Shown one piece after another: positions 50,309-62,747 of a stretch of DNA of 64,000 nt. The translations under genes and the position numbers were made by a program. Origin of the DNA: Tyto alba (lineage: Eukaryota > Chordata > Aves > Strigiformes > Tytonidae); contig NW_024881282.1 of assembly GCF_018691265.1 (NCBI RefSeq), forward strand, positions 55,348,227 through 55,412,226, given 5' to 3'. How positions within the stretch are numbered: the stretch's first letter is position 1; every line of letters starts with the position of its first letter. The notes beneath the pieces were generated by a model. The model did not search any database and was not told the origin of the DNA. It saw only the letters and a list, made by a program, of their open reading frames with translations.

Positions 50309-53074
50309 CTGAAAATACTTCTGCTTTGGACCTCAACATCTCAAAGAAAAAAAAAAAAAAAAAGAAGAAGTACTAAACCACTGTTTTCTGAGTCTCACTT
50401 TGACTATGCAGAATTACTAGGATCACTTTCCCAAGAATCACAGAAACTCTCCACGAAGGAGGTGAGGGACAAAAGCAGTTAGCAATGCATGTGCAGCCCT
50501 GACCTGTCTGCCTTGGACAGGCACTGGTACAGCTTTTTTTGTGTGACGATTATGTGATGAAGGAACAGGCACAGGACAGGGACTAAAACATCTCTCCCTT
50601 TCAGTGTATTCGTGTGTAAATGTTGTCTCTGGCATCATTAACCAGCAGGGCAGTTCACACACAGACGTGAAGGTGAGTACTAGGCTTCTGTGCTGCCTGA
50701 AACAGAGATTCCTCCTTACATGAGCGAACGCTGCAGTGCCACACAGCACAGGGAATGAATGCCTAGTGCCCCGTGGAACCCAGCGTGGGTCCTGGGCAGC
50801 AGTGCTGGCACAGTGTCCTCCCTGCTGCCTGTTCTTTAATTTGCAAAGGCAAGGGGAAAAGGATACTGCCCATATACAGCTGTCTTTTGCCTTGTTTGTT
50901 TCTGTTGTGATAATAACATGTAGCTTAATCTATGCTTGGGTGCATACGATGGGTTCGTTAAATCTGCCAGATCGGGAACAACACCCTTTTCCCAAACTGC
51001 TGCTAGGAAAACGGAAAGTGATACCTAAGTGGCTCATGTGACAATTTAGATTCCATGAGAACCACAAAAAAAGATCTTTTAAATAGTTGACAAAATTGTA
51101 CAAAATAGGGTCTAAATTTTTTTTAAGTTTCTTTAAATTGCCCTGCAGTATACTTTCAGCTTGGGCCCGTAATTTGAAGTCATAACACTGTGGACTCATG
51201 AAGTGTTGTTAAACAAATCTTTATTCTTTATTTGGTGCATTCTCAGAACACAGGTATTGTACTTACACAAACACACATACAATCTCACATATATGTGACA
51301 TAGACAGGGCCCATCTAGAACTGGACAGAACAGGCTGGGAATGGAAGCAGGACAGCTGAAGTATTTTTAATTCTATGAAAACATTAAATAACCTCACATT
51401 TGCACTTCTCCTTTATTGTTGTGGCATGGTGTATTATGGAAAGGAATGGGATTATAGAGAAGGGGCGTTGTGCTTTGGTTCAGCATTCCTATTGCCTGTT
51501 TATACAACTTATAAATAGGTCTGCTACAGAAATACCTGTAAAAAAGAAAAGTTCTAAGCCATTAACTTAGATATACAGGGGTTGCAATGTGGTACCACAA
51601 GGATTCTATGGCCTTTCCAATGTCATGTTTGTTAGACTGTTGAATGTCTCTATTCCCTTACACAGCACTCATGCCCTCTGGGTCTCTCAGACACTAACCC
51701 TTATCACCTTAAGGGTATATCGAGCCCTTCCTCTGTATCTAGGCAGAAAGGGCTTTCATTTTCAGTAGCAGAAAACAACATTCTTTCCAGGCAAGTCACT
51801 GAGTGACTTCATTCATATATCTGATTAATCTGACTCAATGTAGACGACTGTCTGCATTAGTTGCTCTATACTTTTCTGTAATCAAAGGAGGTAAACTGAT
51901 ATTGGTTAGAAATCAGTCCAGACTTCTGGTGTGGGCACTTCAATCCCAGATCCTTATGTCAATTTAGCTTTAAGGATACCCAGTTATATTAAAAATATCT
52001 GTATTAACAACTCAGACCAATTTAAGTCTGCCAGCTGAAGGGTGTTACAGTAATCAAACTCCATCAGATTAAAAACAAGTTCCTTGGAATGGTTTATTTG
52101 TACAACATTAGTAAATGACCACTTAAATTGGTACATCTTTGGTGTGTAGATTCTCATTGAAGCTCACCATCTGTTAGGTTGTAAAGCTATTTGCTTTTCA
52201 ACAAAAATAGACACTTGAGAGGCTTCACACTATAAAAAGATCTGTTGTTTTTTTTTTTTTTTTTTTAAAGTCATGTCTTCCTAATAGTGATAAAAAACAA
52301 ATAGGGGTGCGCCAAAGGCTAACAGTTGGAAAAAAGCCATCCTTTCTACTAGTATGCTTTTTGTATATTCTAAATGTTTTACTCTCACTCTTTATTTACG
52401 TTCTAATTTCTCTCAAGAGAGAGCAACCAAAACATCTCTGTACAGGCCTTTCTCTGTCGTATATAACCACTGGATCTTTCTTTTTATCTTTGCTGTTCCT
52501 CTTTGGCACCATTCATTCATGTGATGCTTATCTTCCAACTACTCATGATCTACCAATACAGTTGCAAATTATGAATTACCTCACCCCTTGATAGATATCT
52601 GTGTTTTGGGTGGAGGCTGTTCTTGTTTCAGTCACCTGATTCCACAAAGGAATGTAAGTATATCTGACACTTCTATAAACTGAGTGCTGACTGTTATACT
52701 CACTAATTTCAGTGGATGTCCAAACCATAAGAAAACAAATATATGTATATGTATATATATATTTCCCCATTTTTAGTATGAAGCATGTGAATAGTGTTGC
52801 TTCTACTTCTTTAACATGTTTAATTTTATAGAATTTCTTGGGGAGATATTGTACATATGCAACAGTTCCAGGAAGTCTCCTGTGCTAACTGTAAGAGTGA
52901 ATTCCTACTACATGGTGAATCCAGTTAACAGAAAACTAGTTTGGCTTGTTGGTGATAAAAACTTCTTGCATATTGGTCTGCATTAGCAAATTCCTAGCCA
53001 GCAGCCTGAGGAGGGGGCTACTTCTCTCTACCCAGCACTCATGATTCCACAACTGGAATAATGTTTTAAGGTTC
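50309..53074. other. Noncoding stretch, nothing recognised
   Basis: A17 at 50347-50363 and T19 at 52248-52266. Open frames at 50438-51041 on both strands lack any recognised motif. Confidence 0.45.
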
Positions 53075-53556
53075 ACCTCTTTGTACTACAGAGAGCAACA
53101 AACTGGAGAGAACCCATCACAGGGGCACCAAAATTATGAGGGGGTTGGAGTACATGTCATATGAGGAGAGGATGAGAAAGCTGGATTTGTTCAGCTTGGA
53201 GAAAAGGCTAATGAAGGATCCAATTTTAGTCTTCAGCTACCAAAAGGGGGCTATGGAGAAGATGAAGATGGACTTTTCTTAGAAGTACACAGTGAAAAGA
53301 CAAGATGCAGTGGTCACAAGCTGCAGCAGGGGAAATTCAGGCTGTCTGCAAACAAATAATATTTGCCATGAGGGTAGCCAAGCACTGGAATAGGTGCCCA
53401 GAGAAATTGTGGAATATTCACCCTTGGAGATAATTCAGAATTCAACCAGGAAAGGCCATAAGAAATTTTACCTTACTTTTAAGTTAGCCCTGCTTTGAGT
53501 AGGGGTCTAAACTAGATGACCTCCTTTGGTTACTTCCAGTCTGAATTACTCTATGG
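53075..53556 (+). mobile_element. CR1 LINE, 5'-truncated and moderately degraded copy
   Basis: Reads as the end of CR1 ORF2 plus the 3' region: GAGGAGAGGATGAGAAAGCTGGATTTGTTCAGCTTGGAGAAAAGG near 53163-53207, then CTACCAAAAGGGGGC, then AAGCACTGGAATAGGTGCCCAGAGAAATTGTGG near 53380. It ends with a decayed form of the CR1 tail (CTAGATGACCTCC...TTCCAGTCTGAATTACTCTATG). It is more diverged than the copy at 46.3 kb and has no intact frame. Confidence 0.9.
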
Positions 53557-55405
53557 TTCAAAACATGCCAATTCTTGTCAAAAATTAGGAATTCTGTAGG
53601 GAAAAAAAGGAAATGTTTTAAACATGAAGAAGCATAACACTTATCAAATAAAGAAGGAAAGAAAGTTCTTGCAATATTGCAATATTTTGTTTAACTTTGT
53701 TCCTCTCCTTCATTAAGCATGTCTAACAGATAATAGTCCATTTACTTACCTGTATCTTAACCCCTGCTGATGGAGATAAAACTCATATAGTTTTATCATT
53801 GTATAAATAAACTTTTCACCAAAGGGTAACAACAATCCCTCTCACCAAACCAGGGTGAGAATCCACTATGTATTCTCAACATTTAAGCTCACCAGGTTAT
53901 GAAGATCTTCCAAGAAGATGGTTTATGCAAAAGAAGTTCCCTTTTTGCTTAGTGGGAGTGAGGACAGATCTTTTGTCCTCTCAGTTTTCTGCCTAGTGGT
54001 TTACACTTAGCCTTTTATTGAACTTTTCTCTTTCTTCCTTTGATATCTGATTCTTTTTTATTTTTCATAAGGCACTTTATTTTACTTTTAATTGATACAG
54101 CAAAAAACATGTGACATTAGTGCTACATTCAATTATTGTGGCTGAACTTACTCGTATTTAATATAATATAAAGATCAGAGGTTCCGGAATTATTTCTTTC
54201 CTTTTAATTATGTCTGATCCTCCTGTTCCTTTATCAGTTTGAATCAGTTTTATCAATTTCACACTAGCAATGAACAAAGCAGTGGTACATCTTAGACATT
54301 AATGTAGTTTAAAAAAACTGTAATGATAACATTTTTACCTACTATATCCCAGTGCACCTACTGAAGTCCTATCCTATTTAGTATTTAATATAAGCAACAG
54401 AGAGCTTTGATAAATTTGATAAATTTTAAAACCTCTAGATATTTAGTTATAGTTATGGATCTAGTTAGCCTAGGATCCTGAAAATTTAATAAGTATTTTA
54501 TCTCTGAAAGAGGTAAACATTTAAATTACTTTTTTTAAAAAAATATCATCTTCCTTTGATTATTACTTATTTAGTGTTTCCCCAAACTTTGTCAACTACA
54601 CACATTTTTACTGCCTTTTACAGCATGAGTTATTAGAAATTGTCCTTTCTTAGATATATATATTATTTTCAGCCTCCAGAAATCCCAGAGTAGTTTCTGC
54701 CTGAGTAGTGATGCCTCCAGCAGCCTTTCTGAGAGGTGATAGGACTGTGGTGGCTGTGAACTCCTCTGCAGCCAATATCAGTCAAAAGTAACAAGGCTGG
54801 CACCAGGCACCTCAATGAGCACACCAACAGACCTTGCAGGTTTTATCACCAAAGAACTCTAAGATTTTTTAGGTAGTGGTAGACTTTGCACATCTTTTGG
54901 AAAGTTAATAAGATTTTTAAAAGCACAGTGTATATTAGTTTTGAAACTCAGTAAACTGCCCCAGGTACAATAGAAATACAGCTTAAGAGACTGTTATTTT
55001 GTTTGTGAATGTAGAGTGTTTGCTAATAAATACCTGATTGATATAAGAATTAAATAAAACACAACATAAAATTTCATTTGACTTGCTTTTTTGGGGAGAT
55101 AAATTTCACATAGTTCCACTACTGTCTCTATAGAAGGTGTAATGATTGTAGGACTTGCTGATTCAAGTGGAATTACTCAGAGATAAAGATCTGGGAAAAG
55201 AAAGTAAAAACAACAGGGAGCCTTCCACATGGTCCTTCTCTTACTGGCCTGTCCTACCTGCAGACTGTGTGTGTCAAAAAATGGACTTTGGCTGGGTCCT
55301 GTTTCAATACTAAAGCAAGAAGATAAAAATACTCGGATTTCTGAAACTACAAATTTTCTGTGCTTCCTAATTTCTAAACACCATTATCTTTGCTAATTAC
55401 AACTC
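53557..55405. other. Noncoding stretch, nothing recognised
   Basis: AT-rich. A good minus-strand donor (ATACAG|GTAAGT) near 53748-53757 has no convincing partner acceptor at a normal exon distance. A short palindrome AATATTGCAATATT lies near 53675. Confidence 0.45.
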
Positions 55406-55430
55406 TTTTTTTTTTTTTTTTTTTCCCTAG
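55406..55430 (+). other. T19 tract with acceptor-like CCCTAG
   Basis: T19 at 55406-55424 followed by CCCTAG, with a branch-point-like TGCTAAT about 30 bp upstream. This is a textbook 3' splice site pattern, but the following sequence is closed in the natural frame within 19 codons. Confidence 0.3.
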
Positions 55431-56284
55431 ATCATCCACATTTCATTATGTGTCCTACATGCTGTTGCTTGGCAGCTAGATACCTAATAATATTAGAGGA
55501 TATCACAGAACAGGGATATTTTCCTCTTGGTGCTCATGAATGAACCTAGGACACAGGTACTTTTTTTTAAGACTTCTAAACCCTTCTCTGGGGAGACAGG
55601 ATACTGTTCATGTTATAGAATTTGGTTTTAGAAATAAATAATTACTGTTATATGCTGAATATGTTTGTATACATAGGTATTGTTATTAACTGGAGAGTGA
55701 AGGTAAGGAGAAGGAAATATTAAACATAACAAAAACATGATTAAAGTTATCAAGCACCCAGATACCCAAAAGAATACAAGTCTTTCTCTTTTTTGACTAA
55801 GAACTGATGTTAAAATACTGTTCACTGCAAATGTTTGTTATATTAAAGTCACTCCTTCAGTTTGAGCCATATTGCTCATGCTCAAAATTAGGACCATATT
55901 GTGGCTGCAACTATCAAACTTCTGTATATCATCACCGTCATCCTGCAGTGCATATAGAATAGGTTTCCAAATTCTCTGAGACACAAATCAGCTTTTGTTA
56001 TCTTGCTGTCTTTCAGGTAAATTAATTAACTGCGATAATCACAGATTCTTTGAGACAGATGTTCTTACAATTCTGCAGGCAGAAAATGAAATGTTTATGA
56101 ATACAATCCTACAACCAGTAATTATGTAAATTTTATGCTTTTTAAATGACAATCCACCTGCAAGATGCCCAGTCACCAGTGAAGATAGGTTGTTTCTTAA
56201 ACAACAAAAAAAAAAAGTCTACATCCATTTTTCTTATATTTTAGAGATTTGTCTCCTGGTTTCAAAGGTTGCAAAACAAGATGG

Positions 56285-56303
56285 CATGCTGTGACACAGC
56301 ATG
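56285..56303. repeat. Near-perfect 19-bp palindrome
   Basis: CATGCTGTG-A-CACAGCATG: 9-bp arms around a single central base. Confidence 0.95.
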
Positions 56304-56586
56304 GGGTAAAATAATGCATCAGCAGTGAGAAATAAAACAGCTCTGCAACTTGCGATCTCTGTAAAGACAATGAACATTCAGGAAGAATGTATTGCACTGA
56401 TCTTCAATTGCTTCAGGACTTCCTCAAAAAGAGTTTTTTAATTATTATTATTATGACTTTCTTTGTCATTTATTTTCACAACCATCAGTAGAGGAGCTTC
56501 TAATATTATTGTATCAAGCATATGGCAGAATAGATTCCCTATAGCAAAACTATAAACATCAGAGATAAAAAGTCTAATATAATCAG

Positions 56587-56610
56587 TGATCTCTGCATTA
56601 GCAGAGATCA
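56587..56610. repeat. Inverted repeat, 10-bp arms, 4-nt loop
   Basis: TGATCTCTGC-ATTA-GCAGAGATCA. The arms are exact reverse complements and could form a stable hairpin in RNA or a cruciform. Confidence 0.95.
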
Positions 56611-57505
56611 GACTTGATCTCCTCTGTGCTATTCTGCTGCATTTTATTCAGTTTAATTATAAATCGCTATCCAAAATGGACTCCAAATAGTAGCCTTTTC
56701 TAACTAAAGCATGTTCTTTGAGAGGTCATCTTAAAGATATTTTCCTCTGAACTTACCCTGAATATATAATTTCTTTATTTCAAAGCTTTTCATTAAGAAA
56801 TGCAATTAAGAAATACAATTTTTGCAATGAAAATAAGAACTTTTAGCAATAACAATATATCTGTAACATTAAACAGAAAACCTCTGAAATTTTCTTTTCC
56901 AGGAATGCGTGTGTGCATTTAAACTCATTTAAATACATTTAAGTAGCATTTAATTGATCGACAAGCAAAACCACAGACAGCCTAAAAACACTTCTTTATA
57001 ACATTAAAATGTCTTTAAATACATTTAATGAGCAAACTGGGGGAAAAAAATTAAGTCAGTCCACTGTGTTTACAATAATAAAGAATAACCTGCAAAAGGA
57101 ATTAAGATTTCATTGTGCCACAGGCATAGAGAGAGGAGAGCAAAATAATATCAAAATAACAGAGTAATATATTTTAAAAGCACATAATAAAAACCCTTTA
57201 AAAGATATAGTGAAATTGCTTGTAAAATTAAGACTTGTGCTTTTTGTCTAAGAGTCTGCAAAAAGAGAAGATAGGAATAAAGTAAAAGACTGTGGCAAAT
57301 TGCTAAGATTGGTATCTTGAACAGGAATTTCAGAAAGCATGAGAACCATCTTGCCACCCTGACTGATCATTGACACAAAATGCTCACTGTCTTCTCTGGG
57401 AAATACTTATCCTAGGAAGTACAAAATTCCATAATTTGTTCCACATTACAGTTCCACTTTGGACCTGTTCTGGTACAAACCTACATGAAAAGGACAGAAA
57501 GTAAT

Positions 57506-57540
57506 GCAAAGCAAGGCAAGGCAAGGAAAGGCAAGGCAGA
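57506..57540. repeat. GCAAG pentanucleotide repeat, 7 units
   Basis: Seven 5-bp units (GCAAA, GCAAG x3, GAAAG, GCAAG, GCAGA). Confidence 0.9.
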
Positions 57541-57807
57541 GCTCTAGCCTTTCTGGATTGGAGCAGTACTGTCAGCCTGGAGCATAACAGGCAACTATAT
57601 GACTGTTAGCACAGCTCCAGATGACAGACCCGGGAAACAATGGTTCCCATGAAAACTGAATAACTGCTAGAAGACATCAAGACATGAGAGAAATCACTGG
57701 TAGTCAAAGTCATGTGCCAGATGTTGAATGTGTTTGCGCTCTCTCAGTTCATTGTCCCCTGTATTTCTATGAAGCTCTATGACCAAAATCTCTTTCTTAT
57801 CTGTTGA
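57541..57807. other. Noncoding spacer between repeats
   Basis: Nothing recognised. Confidence 0.5.
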
Positions 57808-57951
<144 letters not shown>

Positions 57952-59120
57952 TATTCCTAAAAAATTGCTGGGAGGTTTGGGGATCTTCCGAGCAAAAACT
58001 CATGGCAAATGAGTAGAGTCCCTGTCATCCTCCAAACTAGCTCTAGTCCTATGTATCCACCTGAAGAACCTCCAAGCTGGTTCAGGATACATAATTACTG
58101 TCCATATCTTGGGTCAGAAAGTCTTTCAGTTGGTCTTCTACTCATTCATTTGTTCATAATGAATCATAACTAGAAAAATAAGCACCTATAGAGCAGGTAT
58201 ACTGAGCAGAATCTAAGCCACATCTTCTCATTTCTCACTAGAAGAGGAAACTAATATATCAGTCCTGACAGTTTTCTTGCATTTTAAAATGGAAATAAAA
58301 TAGCTTTCTGTTCATTTTATCATTTTGTCTTCTTTCAACAGATTGTCTCATCACTTAACGGCAAAACTTCTCAAGTAATTTTAGTAGATACATTTTCCAG
58401 TGAATCTGCTTTTGTTTTAATGTAATAATTTATTTGATTAGGCTTTTTTGTGAATGTTCTGTATATTATTGGAAACTATCTTGCAAACCATCTGTTTAAA
58501 CAAACCTCAACTTATGATTTATCAGTAATCTATTCATAGAAAATTTTCAGCTGATTTTTCTGTTACTGGTCTCCTAAGTCATATGACACTGTTGCTCTGC
58601 GTTGATTTTTCTTTATTTTATTATTTATATAACTGCATAAAGAAAATCCATTTCTTTTTGAAACAAATCTAATTTATATCTCAGTTTAAGTTTCATCAAA
58701 TGTATTTTCTTCATTAAATAAATCATTACTGTAGTCCTGAATTTAACTGCCTATAGACATTCATATTATCAGATTTAGCTAAGAAAGTTACAAACACTGC
58801 AGGATCATAGTATGATTAGGAAATAAAAATATTAAAAAAACAAAATAAAACAAAACAAAAACTCTTCTTTCTTACTGCCATTACACATTCACTTTTTTTG
58901 AGTTGGTTGTTGACATATCTTCTTAAAGAATATCCCTACTTTGGAAATAAACAGAATTTCTCAGTTTAATGGAAGAAAACTGCTTATCACTCCTGAGATT
59001 TACAGAGACAATTCAAATGGTCTCTTTTAAAGTCATTTCATGAGGGGTCCTTCTCCTCCATCGTAATTCTCAGAGGTGAATGCTCTTGCTTGTAGTTCAC
59101 TGCAGACTTGTTGGCCTTAC
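57952..59120. other. Noncoding stretch, nothing recognised
   Basis: AT-rich. An A-rich run interrupted by C and T lies near 58833-58860. Confidence 0.5.
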
Positions 59121-59194
59121 CTGTTCCTACCATTATTGTGCAATTGCAATATTGCTGACTGTGACCCTTACACTTCCCGCAGACAGTCAGAGAA
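59121..59194 (-). other. Candidate Cys-rich coding exon (unidentified)
   Basis: On the minus strand a strong donor ACAG|GTAAGG follows 59121, and an acceptor ending CCCATCTCCAG precedes 59194. The 74-nt unit is open in the frame entered after one base and leaves with one base. It would encode 24 residues containing a Cys-X2-Cys pair (VCGKC) followed by Cys-X-Cys (YCNCT), with His between. This spacing recalls metal-binding or disulfide-rich modules, but no family was recognised. A GCGGG CpG context is unusual for this AT-rich surrounding. It is short enough to be chance. Confidence 0.2.
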
Positions 59195-61439
59195 CTGGAG
59201 ATGGGCAAATCAAAGTTTTATAAAATAATAAAGTCAGACAACATCAAATAAACAGCCTGTTTCAACAGTAGAATGGCAGTTCATTTTAGTGGTTTTCAGA
59301 GACAAAAGTGAGTTTTAGCAACAGACTGTACTTGTAATACAAGGAGGTCGAAAGAAAGCAACAGAAACCCAAAGATTACCCTGCTCCAAAGATGTTTCAA
59401 GGATAAAGAACCGGTGAGTACAAATGTTATTCTGTTATACATAAACAGAGGGTAGGGAATCACACAAACAGAAAGCAGGTGTATTGCATGGCTATTTTGT
59501 GTTAGTATGTTGTTCTTTTTCCAGCCCAATAGCCAGTAAAATGTGTGTGGAAAGATTCCATGTCTTTCCCTGTCTTCTCTTCTAATAAGCCCCATTTCAG
59601 CTACACAGGACAGAACAGGTATAAAAAATCAAACTGTTAGTTTTAACTTGAGAGTAACTAAATTAGGTAAAATAATTTTTAGTGCCAGCCTAGCCAAGTC
59701 TAAATCATATTGCAGCTTTTAAATTATTATTCTTAACAGTCTAAAACCTTTATAAACCTTCTGCACGTGTACAGCTGTCTTGCTAACTCTCAACCTCAAT
59801 TACTGCATTATTGAGAAGGTGCTTTAGCAGCAGGATATAGTGCTCTATACTAAATCAGGCCTTCAGCTGATGTTACTATGTGTGTGTAGTATATAATGTG
59901 CCTATTTTGATGGCACCAGACAATTCCTGGGAGTTTTATTCCTTGCAAGATTATTTGCTAAAAGACAGAAAGTAATAACAATTATATAGTTGTACAGGGT
60001 GGGTGATACATATGGTTACGTTCTGCTCAAGTCCTCCAAGTGCAGCTGGAACATAAAAGGGCAGGAGCAGAGTTAGCAGAAATCACTTCATACTATTATG
60101 GGTTTGGATGGTTAATATACAGTCGAGCATGCTGTAAATCTACCTCAGTTTCCTGTCTGCCTCATTCAAAAATGGCCTAAAAATCTCTGATTACTATAAA
60201 TACCAATGATGGAAATCATTATTTAGAATATAAACAGGGAAAATGTATCTAGAAAAAATGCAGAAATGTAAAATATGGGCCTGTCAATATATTTCAAATA
60301 TGAAATTGTTTCCTGATCTTGAGGATCTTTTAGAACACCTTTTTCTGAGGAAAGCAGTAGGAAATCTTGCTGTAGAACTATTAAAATGTGAAAGGACAAC
60401 ATATGGGAAAAAATGTCTAAGAAACATTCCTGCATGGTGATTGAGAAAAATAAATGGGTTTGAATTGAGGCTTTTTGCTACTGATTTATTTTTTCCATCT
60501 CCATGTTCCACAATCTTGTCTGAAGAAAAGCAACACAGTTGTCACCAACTGAGAAAATTATAGAAGGGGAGCTACAATGTACAGGGCCTTTTCCAGGCAT
60601 AATGTATGATCTGTGGCACCAAGTAATTCAGCTAATCAGTAAAGGAAACCAGTCTCTCCTTGTAAAAATGTGAGATCTTTGGATTAATTCTAATGCAAAA
60701 TACAAATTTCACAATTCAAACAAAATTGAAGAAGTAACCAGTGATTGGTAGAGATGGTACCTGGAGATCATTTCCACCACTTCCTCATTATTCTCAAACA
60801 ATTATAATTTAATCCTCTTGTTCTGCCCTAATGGGGGGGGTTTCTGTCAAGATTAGAGTGAGACTTCCTGGAATTTTTAAAGGATATTTTTAAAAGGTGC
60901 TCAAGAGTGGTGTTGTCTGTGTGCTCATTCCAATATCTTAGAGATGACTGATTTGTATAGATCCAATTTATGCCTGCTATGCCAATAAAATATGATAAAT
61001 CTGGAAATTAAACCAAGAAAACAAATTTGTGCTGTCAGAAACTTAAAAATGTCCTTTAGTTTGAGATCTATTATTTCGTAAGAGAGATTTAAAAAAAAAA
61101 AAAAAGTGTAAAAGATGGGTTCTTACATTTCAAAATGCCCTTTCTCTGAGGAAGGTGGATAATTAAATATTCATGAGGATCTCTTATCTGCAGCTCTGTG
61201 TTCTTGTTCAGCCTTGTCATCGGTCAGAAAAGGTCAAAAATTTGTGGTCAAAAATTCAGCTACACATTGTCTACATCTGACACTAGTTGCTATAGCAAAG
61301 GGTAATTTTTTCTTTCTGTGTAAATGCTGTTGAAAGACTCTAGGGGCAAAACTGGCAAGAAAGAATAATTTTTCCCAGTGTCCTATAACTAGCTAGAGAT
61401 ATAGCTGATTCACCAGTAAAAGAAGAATATTAAAAGTTC
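59195..61439. other. Noncoding stretch, nothing recognised
   Basis: G8 at 60833-60840, A15 at 61091-61105, and a 15-bp-spaced repeat of GGTCAAAAATT near 61232-61256. Confidence 0.5.
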
Positions 61440-61862
61440 AGGGAAACGGGATATGGGGGTTGTGGTCAGCTCATCACATGTTGTCTCTGCTGCTCCTTCC
61501 TCCTCAGGGGTAGGAATCCTCACATTCTTCCCCTCCTCCAGCGTGGGGTCCCTCCCAAGGGAGACAGTCCTCTATGAACTTCTCCAATGTCAATGCTTCC
61601 CACAGGCTGCAATTCTTTATAAACTGATCCAGCGTGTGTCCCTTCCATGGGGTCACAAGTCCTGCCAGCAAACCTGCTCCAGTGTGGGCTCCTCTCTCCA
61701 CTGGTCCACAGGCTCTGCCAGGAGCCTGCTCCAGCGTGGGCTTCCCACAAGGTCACAGCCTCCTTTGGGCATCCACCTGCACTGGCGTGGGGTCCTCCAC
61801 AGGCTGCAGGTGGAGATCTGCTCCACCATGGACCTCCATGGGCTGCAGAGGGACAGCCTGCC
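61440..61862 (-). mobile_element. Avian ERV LTR, minus orientation, first part (split by a nested LTR)
   Basis: The plus strand shows the reiterated CTCCAGYGTGGG / CACAGGCTGC texture typical of a common avian ERV LTR family, with blocks such as GGGATATGGGGGTTGTGGTCAG, GGGTCACAAGTCCTGCC and CACCATGGACCTCCATGGGCTGC. The element resumes at 62937, after a 1.07-kb insertion. Its TATA-like sequence lies in the second part and reads on the minus strand. The 61440 boundary is approximate, and no target-site duplication for this older element was found. The 256-codon frame starting here is only an antisense reading of stop-poor LTR. Confidence 0.75.
61858..61862. repeat. 5' target-site duplication (CTGCC) of the nested LTR
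   Basis: CTGCC precedes the inserted LTR. CTGAC follows it at 62937-62941 (4 of 5 identical). Confidence 0.6.
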
Positions 61863-62019
61863 TGTCCTGGGTTTAAGTGAGTGGTGGGGTTTTTTGGTGG
61901 CAGGGGAGGGAGCTATCGGGGCGGCCCCCTGTGAGAAGCTTCTCGAAGCTCCCCCAGCTCCAAGCCAGCTCCACCTCTGCTCGAAAACTGAGCTAATCAT
62001 CTGCGCCTCTGCGATAATG

Positions 62020-62026
62020 TATTTAA
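62020..62026 (+). promoter_or_regulatory. TATA-like box of the nested LTR
   Basis: TATTTAA inside the 15-mer ATGTATTTAAGAAGG (62017-62031). The same 15-mer occurs on the minus strand in the host LTR. Confidence 0.5.
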
Positions 62027-62652
62027 GAAGGGACGTGGTGACGGGCAGTCGGACTTGTGAGGAGGAGTCGCTGCAGCTGCCTGAACACCAAGGTCAGTGG
62101 AGGAACGGAGGAAGAAAGGAGGGAGGAGGTGTGCCGGAGCAGAGACCCCCCTGTATCCTGTGGGGAGACGGCAGGGCGGCCCCCCCTGCTACCCATGAAC
62201 ATCTACAGTGGAGCAGACATTGATTTATGGCCTGTGTTTTTTGCCTGGATGATCAAGATGTCTGTGCCCAAAGAAGGCCGGGGTCTTGTGGGAAAAGGTA
62301 GGCCCATTGCTGTAATTCAGTGCTGGGAGGATTGCGGCATGCGGGGGAGTCCCACGCCGGAGCAGCTCGGGAAGGGCTGCAGCCGTGGGAGGGAATCCAG
62401 TCGGAGGAAGTTAGTGACCCATGATGGAGCAGTGTGGGGAATGCTGCGGCCCATGGGAGGGACTCATGTCGGAGAGAGTTTGTGGAGGACTGTCTCCTGT
62501 GAGAGGGGGACCACGATGGAGTAGGAGGAACGAGTTCCAGAAGCTCCCCTCACCAAAGATAGAAGAAGTGGCAGCGCTGACTGCACCCCCCATTCCCTGC
62601 CCCTTCGCCGCTGCGGGGAGGAGGTAGAGATATCGGGAGCAGAGCTGAGCCC

Positions 62653-62675
62653 GGGAAGAAGGGAGGGGTGGGGGG
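62653..62675 (+). other. Canonical G-quadruplex motif
   Basis: Four G runs of 3, 3, 4 and 6 with loops of 5, 1 and 1 bases (GGG-AAGAA-GGG-A-GGGG-T-GGGGGG), about 70 bp before the AATAAA. Confidence 0.8.
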
Positions 62676-62741
62676 AAGGTGTTCTCAAGATGTGGCAATG
62701 CTTCTCACTGTCCTACTCTGTTATGTGTTGTTAGTGTCTGT

Positions 62742-62747
62742 AATAAA
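62742..62747 (+). terminator. LTR polyadenylation signal AATAAA
   Basis: AATAAA followed by TGTATGTTC and an uninterrupted T run, as expected for the R/U5 junction of this LTR. Confidence 0.65.

Larger units (their letters stand above)
55431..57505. other. Noncoding stretch with two hairpin-forming repeats
   Basis: No recognised gene or repeat family, apart from the inverted repeats listed at 56285 and 56587. Confidence 0.5.

Noticed and set aside
50736..51041. 101-codon frame with a hydrophobic, membrane-like segment
   Set aside because: A single hydrophobic run is expected from T-rich sequence. No conserved motif or splice context.
61453..62223. 256-codon open frame on the plus strand
   Set aside because: It runs across the junction of two LTRs, one of them antisense. 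The GC-rich LTR sequence has few stops, and no protein family is evident.
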